A stretch of DNA of 64,000 nt, taken from NCBI GenBank assembly GCA_029959285.1, contig JASCOE010000003.1:124001-188000 (forward strand). The letters are read 5' to 3'. Positions 51,715 to 60,221 of this stretch are shown in pieces. Position numbers and translations under genes: made by a program. The DNA is from Flavobacteriaceae bacterium PS02337. Lineage in GTDB: Bacteria; Bacteroidota; Bacteroidia; Flavobacteriales; Flavobacteriaceae. The stretch's first letter is position 1; each line of letters starts with the position of its first letter. Below the pieces are notes generated by a model. That model was not told the DNA's origin and did not search any database. It worked only from the letters and a program-made list of their open reading frames with translations.

Positions 51715-54700
51715 ATGTATTTTAAACCTTCTTATTTAAATCTAAAAAGTTTTGTCTTTTTATTTCTGGCTTTACTTGCCTTTCAGAGCGGTTACAGTAA
51801 AACTATTGTATTAAAAGAGTCAAAAATAAACAATAAAATAGAAAAAGCTACCCTTGTTTCTATTTTTTCAAAATTAACACAGCAAACTGATTATAAATTC
51901 AGTTACGGTCAAGCTGTAATCGCGGATAATACTCCGTATGCGGTAAATTATAATGGCGAATCTATTACAGAAATTTTGAATGATCTTTCTAAAAAAGCTA
52001 ATTTCAATTATAATATTAATGGCAAATTAGTTTTAATTCAGAAAGCAGCGGCTCCAAAAACTACCAATACAAAAGCTGCCGATAGAATTAAAGTGAAAGG
52101 AAAAATCGTTGACGAAAACAATGTGCCAATTCCAGGTGCAACTGTAAAAGAAACAAGTTCTTCAAATGCTGCTGTTACTAATTTTGACGGTGAATTCGAA
52201 CTAACAGTTGGAGAAGGAAAAACACTTGAGGTTGCTTATATGGGATATAAAACAAAAACACTTCCTGCGGTAACTACTTTTATGACAATTCAATTAGAAC
52301 CAAATACATCTGAACTTAATGAGGTTTTGGTTGTGGGTTACGGTAAACAATCTAAAAAAGATGTTACTGGAGCAGTTACGCAATTAGAAGCTGGAAGTTT
52401 TAAGCAAGGTGTGAGTATTTCTCCAGATAATTTGATTCAAGGAAAAGTGGCGGGTGTTCGTGTTGTAAGTACAAGCGGTGAGCCTGGAGCTGGAGTAAAT
52501 GTAACAATTAGAGGAGTTGGTTCTATTAGAAGTGGAAGTACGCCTTTGTTTGTTGTCGATGGAATTCCGTTGTCTAATGACGATGTGAGTCCTTCTGGAA
52601 CAAATGTTGGATTTGGAAGTTCTGCAGCTAAAAATCCATTAAACTTTTTGAATAATAGTGATATCGAATCTATTACCGTTTTAAAAGACGCTTCTGCTTC
52701 TGCCATTTATGGAGCAAGAGGTTCTAACGGAGTTGTTTTGGTTACGACTAAAAAAGGAGCAAAAGGAGATGGAACTTTGACTTTTGATTCTTCTTTAGGA
52801 ATTTCTACTGTAGCAAATAAATTAGATGTTTTAAGTGCTGGCGAATATAGAAATGCAATTAAAGATAAAGCTTTTGATCACGGTGGAAATACAGATTGGC
52901 AAGATGTAATTTTTAGACAAGCGATTACAAAAAGTAACGCTTTAGCTTTTTCTAAACAAACGCAATCAGGAAATTACTATGCATCTGTTTCGCAATTGGA
53001 TCAGGAAGGTATTATTAGAAACAGCAATTTTAAACGTTTGACAGGAAGAATTAATGCTGCTGAATCATTTTTAGATGATAAGCGTTTGAAATTGAAATTT
53101 AATCTTACTGCAAGTGAAACTAAAGATGATGGAGTTCCAACAAGTGATGACGGAGGTTCTAACGGACAATTATTGGTACATACTTTAATGGCGAATCCAA
53201 CAAGATCAGTTTTTGATGCTAATGGAAATTATACCAACTTTAATATGAATGCGCACTACAATCCAGCGTATTTGTTAAGTATTTATACTGACCAAACTCG
53301 TACTTTGAGAGTTTTAGGAAATTTTGAAGCTTCTTTGAGAATTTTCAACGGATTAGAGTATAAATTGAATTTGGGTATCGATCGTTCTATGTCAGAAAGA
53401 AATACTACTATTTTTCCAAACTTAACTGACTTGAATCCAAAAGGGAAATATGTTCAAAATAATTTAGATTCTAAAAACTCTTTGGTTGAACATTATTTGA
53501 CTTACAATTTAAATTTAGATAGACATAAAATTGAAGCTTTAGCTGGTTTTTCATACCAAAAATTTGAAAGATCTGGAACAGCTTTCAGTATCGACGGAAT
53601 TTCTCAGCAAGGAGTTGGTGTACCACCATCAATTAATCCTGGATTTGCTGGAACACAATCTGGAACAACAGGTTATGCTCAAGAAAATGAGTTACAATCT
53701 TATTTCGGAAGATTAAATTATAGTTTCGATAACAGATATCTTGTAACAGCTTCTATGAGAGGTGACGGATCGACTCGTTTTGGTAAAAACAATAAATACG
53801 GTTATTTTCCATCATTTGCTTTAGGATGGAATATTGCTAACGAAAGTTTCTTTAAAGATTCATCTTCATTACAAAATTTAAAATTAAGAGCGAGTTGGGG
53901 ACAAACAGGAAATCAGGAAGTTGAAAATAAAATTACGCAAGCAAGTTATTCATTATCTGGAGCTGACGGATATTATTTATACGATGATTTGAATTTAGTA
54001 AACGGTGTTTCGGTAAACAGAACTCCAAATCCTGATTTGAAATGGGAAGTTGTTACACAATATAACTTAGGTTTAGATTTCAATTTATGGAATGATAAAT
54101 TGTACGGAACTTTAGATTATTTCAATAAAACAACTACAGATGCTATTTTAAATGTTCCTTCGCAAGCTTTAAGTCCAACAACAACAATTTGGACAAATAT
54201 TGACGGGAAAATCATCAATAAAGGTTTTGAATTTATGTTAGGTTCAAAAATCGTAAACACAAAAGATTTTACTTGGAATGTAGACGTAAACGGTGCGACT
54301 TTAAACAACAAAATTGAAGATCTTCCGGTTTCAGAAATTTTAACGGGAACAATTTCAGGACCTGGACAATCTGGAGTAAATGCAAATATTTACAAAAGCG
54401 GATATTCTGCTGGATCTTTCTACTTGTTAGAGCACACAGGTTTTGATGCAAATGGAGCAAACGTTTTTAAAGATCAAAATGGAGACGGTAAAATTGACAA
54501 CGGCGATAGAATTATTATTGAAGGCGCTCTTCCAACTTTCTATTACGGATTGAATAGTGATATGAGATATAAAAACTTTACATTCTCATTCTCTATCATC
54601 GGACAAACAGGCGGTTATTTATTGAATAATACAGGTTTAAATGCTTTAAATATTAATAACTTAGCGTCTGATCGTAACGTTGCAACGGGTTATTATGAGT

Positions 54701-54999
54701 CTGGAGCAAACCCGACGAACTCACCATTTTTGTCAACGCTTTTCTTAGAAAAATCTGATTTCATCCGTTTAAATACAGCTCGTATTGGTTACAATTTCGA
54801 CTTAAAAGGATTAAACTGGATCAACGGATTAACACTTTACGTTACAGGTCAAAACTTACTTACCATTACAAATTACACAGGTTACGATCCGTTAATCAAC
54901 AGTCCAAAATCAAATGGAGGTAATCAATCAATTGGTATCGATTATGCAAGTTATCCAACTTCTAGAACATTCAGTTTTGGAGCAACTTTAAAACTATAA
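51715..54999 (+). CDS. SusC/RagA-type TonB-dependent transporter with STN domain
   Basis: The 1094-residue protein has a signal peptide, then a secretin/TonB N-terminal (STN) domain at about 40-115 (SIFSKLTQQTDYKFSYG and ITEILNDLSKKANFNYNING). A carboxypeptidase-regulatory-like domain (about 125-205), the EVLVVGYGKQSKKDVTGAV segment, the plug (VTIRGVGSIRSGSTPLFVVD, ASAIYGARGSNGVVLVTTKK) and the barrel ending in RTFSFGATLKL follow. The STN domain is the contact with FecR, so this transporter signals its own induction. The cargo is unknown; the divergent phospholipase and phosphoesterase genes hint at a phosphorylated or lipid-linked compound. Confidence 0.94.
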   Translation: MYFKPSYLNLKSFVFLFLALLAFQSGYSKTIVLKESKINNKIEKATLVSIFSKLTQQTDYKFSYGQAVIADNTPYAVNYNGESITEILNDLSKKANFNYNINGKLVLIQKAAAPKTTNTKAADRIKVKGKIVDENNVPIPGATVKETSSSNAAVTNFDGEFELTVGEGKTLEVAYMGYKTKTLPAVTTFMTIQLEPNTSELNEVLVVGYGKQSKKDVTGAVTQLEAGSFKQGVSISPDNLIQGKVAGVRVVSTSGEPGAGVNVTIRGVGSIRSGSTPLFVVDGIPLSNDDVSPSGTNVGFGSSAAKNPLNFLNNSDIESITVLKDASASAIYGARGSNGVVLVTTKKGAKGDGTLTFDSSLGISTVANKLDVLSAGEYRNAIKDKAFDHGGNTDWQDVIFRQAITKSNALAFSKQTQSGNYYASVSQLDQEGIIRNSNFKRLTGRINAAESFLDDKRLKLKFNLTASETKDDGVPTSDDGGSNGQLLVHTLMANPTRSVFDANGNYTNFNMNAHYNPAYLLSIYTDQTRTLRVLGNFEASLRIFNGLEYKLNLGIDRSMSERNTTIFPNLTDLNPKGKYVQNNLDSKNSLVEHYLTYNLNLDRHKIEALAGFSYQKFERSGTAFSIDGISQQGVGVPPSINPGFAGTQSGTTGYAQENELQSYFGRLNYSFDNRYLVTASMRGDGSTRFGKNNKYGYFPSFALGWNIANESFFKDSSSLQNLKLRASWGQTGNQEVENKITQASYSLSGADGYYLYDDLNLVNGVSVNRTPNPDLKWEVVTQYNLGLDFNLWNDKLYGTLDYFNKTTTDAILNVPSQALSPTTTIWTNIDGKIINKGFEFMLGSKIVNTKDFTWNVDVNGATLNNKIEDLPVSEILTGTISGPGQSGVNANIYKSGYSAGSFYLLEHTGFDANGANVFKDQNGDGKIDNGDRIIIEGALPTFYYGLNSDMRYKNFTFSFSIIGQTGGYLLNNTGLNALNINNLASDRNVATGYYESGANPTNSPFLSTLFLEKSDFIRLNTARIGYNFDLKGLNWINGLTLYVTGQNLLTITNYTGYDPLINSPKSNGGNQSIGIDYASYPTSRTFSFGATLKL

Positions 55000-55005
55000 T
55001 TTATT

Positions 55006-56775
55006 ATGAAGACAAATACTATTTTTAATATAAAAACCTTAGCAATATTTTCTTTTATCTGGCTTTTTGCAAGTTGTACAAATCTTGACGAAGTAGTTTT
55101 GGATGAGGTTTTAGGAGGTGATACTTCTAATCCTGCTGGAGCTTTAGCAGCTGCTTACGATCGTTTAGGAGACGGAACATTTGTAGATCATGGAGGAGTT
55201 TTTTCCTTACAGGAATATTCTACAGATGAAGCAATTTTGCCAACTCGTGGTAGTGACTGGGGAGATGGTGGAAAATGGAGAGACATGCACGAGTTTACAT
55301 GGAAATCAGATAACGCCGTTGTAGTGGATAACTGGAATAAATTGACGAACGGAATTACGCGTTCTCTAACAGCAATTCAATCAATTGAAGAAAGTTCAAT
55401 TCCGCAGAAAAAATTATTTTTAGCAGAAGCAAAAGGACTTTTAGCGTATTATTTATACACAACATTAGATTTGTACGGACAAGCGCCATACAGAGATCCG
55501 ATGAACCCGAATGCGCCATTACAGATTTTAAAAGCAGATACACAAATCGATGTTTTAATTGCTGACGTTGAAGCGATTATTCCAGATTTGGCTGAAATGG
55601 GAACACAGCAAACACACCACGGAAGATTTACAAAAGAAGCGGCTTACGGTTTCTTAAGTACAATGTATTTGAATCGTGCTGTTTTTAAAGACCGTTTAAA
55701 TGCTTCTTCAACATTCAATTTTAATGAAGCGGCTGTATCAGGTTCAGGAACAGACATGGATCGTGTAATTTATTATACTTCATTATTGATTAATTCTGGA
55801 AAATATAGTTTAGAAAGCGATTATTTCAAAAACTTTGCAAGAGATAATGAAAAAGGAAAAGAATTGATTTTTGCTATTTCTCAAAAGATAGATTACATCA
55901 GAAACGGTTCAAACAGTTTTGCTTATGTATGTATGGAGCGTAACCAAAGAACTTCTGCTGCAAACAGAGGAACAAATGCTGCTTGTACAACTCCAGAGTT
56001 TTTTGCAACATGGAATGGAAATCATGATGATCCGAGATTCCAGCAAAAATATCAATATGCAGATGGAACTTGGTTTAAAAATGACGGAACAGATGTAAGT
56101 GTTCCAGCAACAGATATTGTTCCTAAAAGTGCAAATTTACCTTGGTTTCACTTTAACAGAGGAATCGAATATGGACCACAATACGGACCAATTTTATTGC
56201 AATCAGGTTCTTTAGAAATGGTTGGCGGACGTATTAAAGTTTCTCCATTATACATGGAAAAAAGTACTACAACAAGAATGGATTTTACGCCATCTTTAAC
56301 TTTCAAAAATCCTGCTCAAGCGGTTTTTGCTCAAAATGAAATCAACCAAGGAGCACGTATTTTTAAATATGAATTTGATCCAGAAGGAGGGAACGGAAAT
56401 AGTAATGTTGATATTCCTTTATTCCGTTTAGGTGGAATTTACACGATGAGAGCTGAAGCGTACTTCAGAAAAGGAAATTCAGCATTAGCGATGGAAGATT
56501 TAAACAAATTGCGTACAAGCAGAAAAAGAGAAGCATTATTTGGAAGTGTTCCTGGAAAAGCTTTAACAGCAATAGATCAAACGGTTTTATACAATGAAAT
56601 TGGTTTTGAATTATACTGGGAATTGTACAGAAGACCACAAATGATTCGTTTTGGAACATTCGATCTTGCTGGAACTGCAAAAGCAGCTTCACAACCTTAC
56701 AGAAGAGTATTCCCAATTCCGCAGTCAACAATAGACGTGACTAAAGAATTCAAACAAAACCAAGGATACAATTAA
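55006..56775 (+). CDS. SusD/RagB-type outer-membrane lipoprotein
   Basis: The 589-residue lipoprotein has the lipobox WLFASC (Cys24), then TNLDEVVLDEVLGGDTSN. TPR-like helices and the C-terminal GGIYTMRAEAYFRKGNSALAMEDLNKLR and YNEIGFELYWELYRRPQMIRFG segments identify SusD. It starts 7 bases after the susC stop and pairs with that transporter. No glycosidase gene follows; a terminator comes 34 bases later, so the unit ends here. This makes it an enzyme-poor locus unlike the two glycan loci upstream. Confidence 0.93.
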   Translation: MKTNTIFNIKTLAIFSFIWLFASCTNLDEVVLDEVLGGDTSNPAGALAAAYDRLGDGTFVDHGGVFSLQEYSTDEAILPTRGSDWGDGGKWRDMHEFTWKSDNAVVVDNWNKLTNGITRSLTAIQSIEESSIPQKKLFLAEAKGLLAYYLYTTLDLYGQAPYRDPMNPNAPLQILKADTQIDVLIADVEAIIPDLAEMGTQQTHHGRFTKEAAYGFLSTMYLNRAVFKDRLNASSTFNFNEAAVSGSGTDMDRVIYYTSLLINSGKYSLESDYFKNFARDNEKGKELIFAISQKIDYIRNGSNSFAYVCMERNQRTSAANRGTNAACTTPEFFATWNGNHDDPRFQQKYQYADGTWFKNDGTDVSVPATDIVPKSANLPWFHFNRGIEYGPQYGPILLQSGSLEMVGGRIKVSPLYMEKSTTTRMDFTPSLTFKNPAQAVFAQNEINQGARIFKYEFDPEGGNGNSNVDIPLFRLGGIYTMRAEAYFRKGNSALAMEDLNKLRTSRKREALFGSVPGKALTAIDQTVLYNEIGFELYWELYRRPQMIRFGTFDLAGTAKAASQPYRRVFPIPQSTIDVTKEFKQNQGYN

Positions 56776-56808
56776 GTTTGTGTGTTAGTTTATTTTTTTA
56801 TTTTTTTC

Positions 56809-56844
56809 AAAAGCCTGTTTCGGAAGAAACAGGCTTTTATTTTT
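56809..56844 (+). terminator. Terminator of the sigma/anti-sigma/susCD unit
   Basis: AAAAGCCTGTTT (56809-56820) and AAACAGGCTTTT (56827-56838) form a 12-bp stem with a 6-base loop, followed by ATTTTT. Confidence 0.85.
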
Positions 56845-56853
56845 GAGGTTCTG

Positions 56854-57015
56854 AGGTTCTGAGGTTCTAAGTTGCTAAGGTTCTAAGTTTTTTAGTATAG
56901 TGGGTCAGATGCACTGCAGTGCATCTCTACAGTATAAAATGCGGATTAATAAAATTCACAAAAAAATCAAAATCAAAAAACCTTAGAACCTTAGCAACTT
57001 AGAACCTCAGAACCT
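56854..57015. repeat. Composite inverted repeat with 34-bp perfect arms
   Basis: Arms 56854-56887 and 56982-57015 are exact reverse complements built from GAGGTTCTAAGTTGCTAAGG words. The left arm is preceded by extra tandem GAGGTTCT units. The interior carries the 20-base palindrome at 56907-56926. Confidence 0.9.
56907..56926. repeat. 20-bp palindrome around GCACTGCAGTGC, second copy
   Basis: AGATGCACTGCAGTGCATCT is a perfect palindrome followed by CTAC. It is the partner of the copy at 7684-7703. Confidence 0.8.
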
Positions 57016-57151
57016 TTAAAAAATATAATAAACGAATAGTTAAATGTAAATCACATCTATTTGATAATGAGTATATTTGATATGGTTTTAGACATTCTAA
57101 AAATGATAAAACTAGAATTCATTAAATAACTCAAATTAAGTATTACGCATT

Positions 57152-57520
57152 ATGATACATCAAATAGATACAACCGATAATATTGTTGCCTTTAGAGCAT
57201 TAGCAGAAGTAACAAAAGAAGATTTTTTGACTGCTGTTGTTCCAGCTGTTGAACATTTAGTAAAACAAACAAACGAAATTAATTTTTTACTGGTTTTAGA
57301 TACAGATATTAAAAATTTTACTGCAGGTGCGTGGCTGCAAGACGCTCTTTTAGGATTAAAACATTTAGGAAAATGGAACAGAGCCGCAATTATTACAGAT
57401 ACTGAAGAAATTATTTCATTTACAAACGGATTCAGTTTTATCGTTCCAGGCGAATTTCGCGGTTATAAAAAAATGGATTTTAATAAAGCGCTAAATTGGG
57501 TTGAAGGAAATATTTCTTAA
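57152..57520 (+). CDS. STAS/SpoIIAA-like protein
   Basis: The 122-residue protein matches the SpoIIAA-like (SEC14/STAS) group: IVAFRALAEVTKEDFLTAVVPAVEHLV, INFLLVLDTDIKNFT, GAWLQDALLGLKHLGKWNRAAIITD and the FRGYKKMDFNKALNWVEG C terminus. The fold binds lipids or nucleotides in some relatives, and the function is unknown here. It has no signal peptide. It is monocistronic, ending at a strong bidirectional terminator. Confidence 0.8.
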   Translation: MIHQIDTTDNIVAFRALAEVTKEDFLTAVVPAVEHLVKQTNEINFLLVLDTDIKNFTAGAWLQDALLGLKHLGKWNRAAIITDTEEIISFTNGFSFIVPGEFRGYKKMDFNKALNWVEGNIS

Positions 57521-57539
57521 AAAGGCATTTTAAATTTTA

Positions 57540-57579
57540 CATAAAAAAAGAGCGCTTTAATAAGCGCTCTTTTTTTATG
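57540..57579. terminator. Bidirectional terminator
   Basis: A perfect 18-bp stem (57540-57557 and 57562-57579) with a TAAT loop; the core is AGAGCGCTT/AAGCGCTCT with runs of A and T on both sides. It serves the converging genes at 57520 and 57595. Confidence 0.9.
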
Positions 57580-57594
57580 GTATAAGTTTGATTT

Positions 57595-57867
57595 TTAATG
57601 ATTGTATTCGATACCGCTGCTTGCATTAGCATCGTTTTTTTCTTTTGTAACTTCAGCGTATTTTTTATAGGCAGCAGAAGCTAAGATTGGCAATGCAATA
57701 CTGCCTACAACTGCGCTGGCTTTTACGTGTCCCGTTTTTTTCAAAACAGCCGATGCAATTAAGGCACCAACTCCTGCGCATACCATTTGTTTTACAGAAA
57801 GATTAAGCGGTTTGTTCTGAGGTGTAATTCCGTGTAATAATGGATCTATAAAATTTAAATTCTCCAT
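57595..57867 (-). CDS. Small hypothetical membrane protein
   Basis: The 90-residue protein has a polar N terminus (MENLNFIDPLLHGITPQNKP), two short hydrophobic stretches (MVCAGVGALIASAVL and ASAVVGSIALPILASAAY) and a charged tail. I do not recognise a family. The two small hydrophobic segments resemble glycine- and alanine-rich stress-related membrane proteins. It is 29 bases downstream of the next membrane protein gene on the same strand, so it is likely in one unit with it. Confidence 0.65.
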   Translation of the reverse strand: MENLNFIDPLLHGITPQNKPLNLSVKQMVCAGVGALIASAVLKKTGHVKASAVVGSIALPILASAAYKKYAEVTKEKNDANASSGIEYNH

Positions 57868-57896
57868 GATAGTTAATTTATTTAATTATACTTGTT

Positions 57897-58295
57897 TTAT
57901 TTCTTATTAATTTCATTTTCGGTTTCACTCTCGATTTTTTCGATTTCAACCTTTTCTTTTTTAATGGCTTGACGTAACAAAGCGAAAAGACTCATATATA
58001 CATTTGCCATAAAAACTAGAGAAAACCCTGCCAAAATATAGCCACGCCAATCATTTAACAAAAGTTTATAATCACAAAGAATCAAAAAAGCAATTGTGAC
58101 ATAATGGCTAAAGCAATACTCACACGTAAAGAGGTAAAAGAACTTTCGCGACACTATGTATCTGTCATTTTTAGAATGTCTGACACACCATTCGTGAGGT
58201 TCTCTAAAAATCTCTTCATGCGTTACTGTCCAGCTCACACAGGCAATTGGAATTGCCAGTACAAAAAGCCAGAAAATTTGAACTCCTAAAGCCAT
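57897..58295 (-). CDS. Hypothetical membrane protein with CEYC motif
   Basis: The 132-residue protein has about three hydrophobic segments (VQIFWLFVLAIPIACVSWTV, YVTIAFLILCDYKLLL, YILAGFSLVFMANVYMSLFA) and a cytoplasmic charged tail. A FTCEYCFSHYV segment holds a Cys-x-x-Cys pair next to a histidine, which might bind metal or be redox active. I recognise no function. It is 32 bases from the acidic protein gene upstream, and a shared transcript with it is likely. Confidence 0.65.
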   Translation of the reverse strand: MALGVQIFWLFVLAIPIACVSWTVTHEEIFREPHEWCVRHSKNDRYIVSRKFFYLFTCEYCFSHYVTIAFLILCDYKLLLNDWRGYILAGFSLVFMANVYMSLFALLRQAIKKEKVEIEKIESETENEINKK

Positions 58296-58327
58296 AAACT
58301 AAGATTTTACAATTTACGAAATTTTGG

Positions 58328-58816
58328 TTATTCTCTCGGGTGATTTTCTGGATAATGTTCTGCATCAAAATCGTCTAATTCTTCATCATCGTCAAGATCG
58401 CTATCTCTTTCCGTGTCACTTTCAGAATCCAAATCTGGATCGTAATCATCGTTTAAATCACTTTCTGTATCATCGTTTGTGATGGCATCATCTTCATTAA
58501 TAATTCTCTCTTCATTCGGAATATTTTCAGAACGAATTGTAGTATTTGGTTCAAAATCTCCTAACGGATGTTTTGGATCTTCAATAAACTCTTCCTGATA
58601 CTGATACGGATCTTCATCTCGTGCATAATTGTCATTATCAACAAGCGTATTTTGTTCGTAATAATCAGGATCGCTTTCTCCAAATTCTCTATTATCGTGC
58701 TTTTTTAAATCTTGTTTGTATTGATCTTCATTAGAATAAGTTCCGTCAACAAGCGTATTTTGATCGATATAATCAGGATCGTACTGACCATATTCTAGGT
58801 TGTGTTCTTTTTCCAT
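58328..58816 (-). CDS. Acidic low-complexity protein with internal repeat
   Basis: The 162-residue protein is very rich in Asp and Glu and lacks a signal peptide or membrane segment. Two copies of a unit occur: EYGQYDPDYIDQNTLVD (about 8-24) and EFGESDPDYYEQNTLVD (about 44-60), each preceded by a charged EHN or KHDNR stretch. The C-terminal half is an Asp/Glu/Ser run that should be disordered. It could be a calcium- or cation-binding or desiccation-type protein; I do not recognise the family. Codon use looks like that of neighbours. Confidence 0.65.
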   Translation of the reverse strand: MEKEHNLEYGQYDPDYIDQNTLVDGTYSNEDQYKQDLKKHDNREFGESDPDYYEQNTLVDNDNYARDEDPYQYQEEFIEDPKHPLGDFEPNTTIRSENIPNEERIINEDDAITNDDTESDLNDDYDPDLDSESDTERDSDLDDDEELDDFDAEHYPENHPRE

Positions 58817-59052
58817 AATGCTAAATTTTTAGATTACTATTTGTACAGAAGTAAATCTTTCATAATTGAAATTTTACCTGTATTTACAAAATTAACAATC
58901 GAATACAACGAAGTTCTTACAAGAATTTTAAATATAGTTCTATAATTAACAGTTACTTATAATATAACAAGAGAAAGTAATTGTATAAAATTTCTCACTT
59001 TAAAAGATTTTAAATTTGATTAGAAAAAATTGTTGAATTAAACATAAAAGAT

Positions 59053-59526
59053 ATGGCTTCCGATAAAGTAACTGCCTGCTGCAAAGCCTTAATAGAGAAA
59101 AACCTAACAATATCTTTTGCAGAAAGTGCTTCTGCTGGAAAATTGTGTTATGAATTTTCGACGGTTATTAATTCGGGCAGAATTTTAATAGGAGGAATTG
59201 TGTGTTATCATACTTCAATGAAAGAAGATTTGTTATTGATTCCGTGGGGAACAATCGAAAAATACAGTGCAGAATCGGCTGAAGTTACCAAGTTAATAGC
59301 ACAGCATTTTTACCGTTATGCGAATTCAGATATTTGTGTTGCTCTAACCGGATTAACAACACCTGGAGGAAGTGAAAGCGAATCGAAACCAGTTGGAACA
59401 ATTTTTATACATATTATTTTTAAAGAGCAACATATTGCTAAACGTTATGAATTTAAAGGAGATTCGAAAAGTATCATAAATCAAGCAATTGATGTGGTGG
59501 CAGATTTGATTTTGAAAGAGATTTAG
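59053..59526 (+). CDS. Stand-alone CinA C-terminal domain protein (PncC-like amidase)
   Basis: The 157-residue protein is a single CinA C-terminal domain. Family members deamidate nicotinamide mononucleotide in pyridine nucleotide recycling. The usual AESCTGG motif is changed to AESASAG, but the Ser25, Tyr52 and Lys57 positions expected for catalysis (ES, then YHTSMK) are kept. VALTGLTTPGGSESESKPVGT is the conserved C-terminal motif, with an insertion of polar residues. It has its own terminator at 59547-59580. Activity is likely but the altered motif leaves doubt. Confidence 0.78.
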   Translation: MASDKVTACCKALIEKNLTISFAESASAGKLCYEFSTVINSGRILIGGIVCYHTSMKEDLLLIPWGTIEKYSAESAEVTKLIAQHFYRYANSDICVALTGLTTPGGSESESKPVGTIFIHIIFKEQHIAKRYEFKGDSKSIINQAIDVVADLILKEI

Positions 59527-59546
59527 ATTTTAAATATATAATTTAT

Positions 59547-59580
59547 AAAACCACAAAAATCAGTTTTTGTGGTTTTCTTG
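59547..59580 (+). terminator. Terminator of the CinA-like gene
   Basis: AAAACCACAAAAA (59547-59559) pairs with TTTTTGTGGTTTT (59564-59576), 13 bp with a TCAG loop, 20 bases after the stop. Confidence 0.8.
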
Positions 59581-59673
59581 TTTTATAAACTTTGACTTAA
59601 AATGATATTTTGTTGACTTCTCAAGGATATAATAAATAATTGATTTTTTTGAAATTTGTTGAATGATTAGTAA

Positions 59674-59741
59674 ATGTTCCATAAGAACATATAGTCGGTA
59701 GAATACAAAAAAATCAACAATTTTATCGTTCCATACGAACG
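59674..59741. repeat. REP-like hairpins upstream of the IS200-like transposase
   Basis: ATGTTC-CATAA-GAACAT (59674-59690) is followed by GTCGGTAGA (GGTAGA at 59697-59702). A second hairpin CGTTC-CATAC-GAACG (59727-59741) ends 11 bases before the transposase start codon. Confidence 0.8.
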
Positions 59742-59752
59742 TTTGATCAGCA

Positions 59753-60214
59753 ATGGCAAATACATATACACAAATACACATACAATTTGTTTTCGCAGTA
59801 AAATATAGAAAAGGATTAATTGCAAAAGAATGGAAAGAGAGATTGCATCAATATATTACAGGGATAATTCAATCCAATAATCATAAAATGCTTTGTATAA
59901 ATAGCATGCCAGATCATATTCATATTTTTATTGGCATGCGTCCAACACAATCTATTTCAGCGCTAATTCAAAATGTAAAAACAGAAACCAGTAAATGGAT
60001 TAAAGACCAAAAATTATCCTCTAATTTTGCTTGGCAAGAAGGTTATGGCGCTTTTTCGTATTCAAGAAGCCATGTTCAGAATGTAATTCGATATATCGAA
60101 AATCAAGAACAACATCATAAAAAGGAAACATTTTTGGATGAATATCAAAAATTATTGAAAGCATTTGAGATAGAATTTGATTATCAATACATTTTTAAAG
60201 AACCAATTTCGTAA
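59753..60214 (+). CDS. IS200-like / REP-associated tyrosine transposase (RAYT)
   Basis: The 153-residue Y1-type HUH protein has the MPDHIHIFIG motif (His55 and His57) and the catalytic tyrosine in VQNVIRYIENQEQHH (Tyr114). The N terminus TYTQIHIQFVFAVKYRKGLI is the conserved IS200 start. Such enzymes cleave single-stranded DNA at hairpin-flanked sites. There is no tnpB or other cargo, and the gene is flanked on both sides by GTYCC/GGRAC hairpins with GGTAGA words. This fits a domesticated RAYT that mobilises or maintains REP elements better than a free insertion sequence. It appears intact. Confidence 0.9.
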   Translation: MANTYTQIHIQFVFAVKYRKGLIAKEWKERLHQYITGIIQSNNHKMLCINSMPDHIHIFIGMRPTQSISALIQNVKTETSKWIKDQKLSSNFAWQEGYGAFSYSRSHVQNVIRYIENQEQHHKKETFLDEYQKLLKAFEIEFDYQYIFKEPIS

Positions 60215-60221
60215 TACCAAA

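Larger units (their letters stand above)
56776..57151. other. Intergenic region: terminator and composite inverted repeat
   Basis: The 376-base gap has a terminator (56809-56844), a composite repeat with 34-base perfect arms (56854-57015) enclosing the GCACTGCAGTGC palindrome (56907-56926), and then a TATATTTG -7-like box at 57072-57079, 73 bases before the next gene; no well-spaced upstream box was found. No gene is seen. Confidence 0.7.

Noticed and set aside
59753-60214. Complete IS200/IS605 insertion sequence
   Set aside because: There is no tnpB, and the flanking hairpins are multiple, diverse and also found far away, which fits a RAYT with REP elements better than one element with two defined ends.
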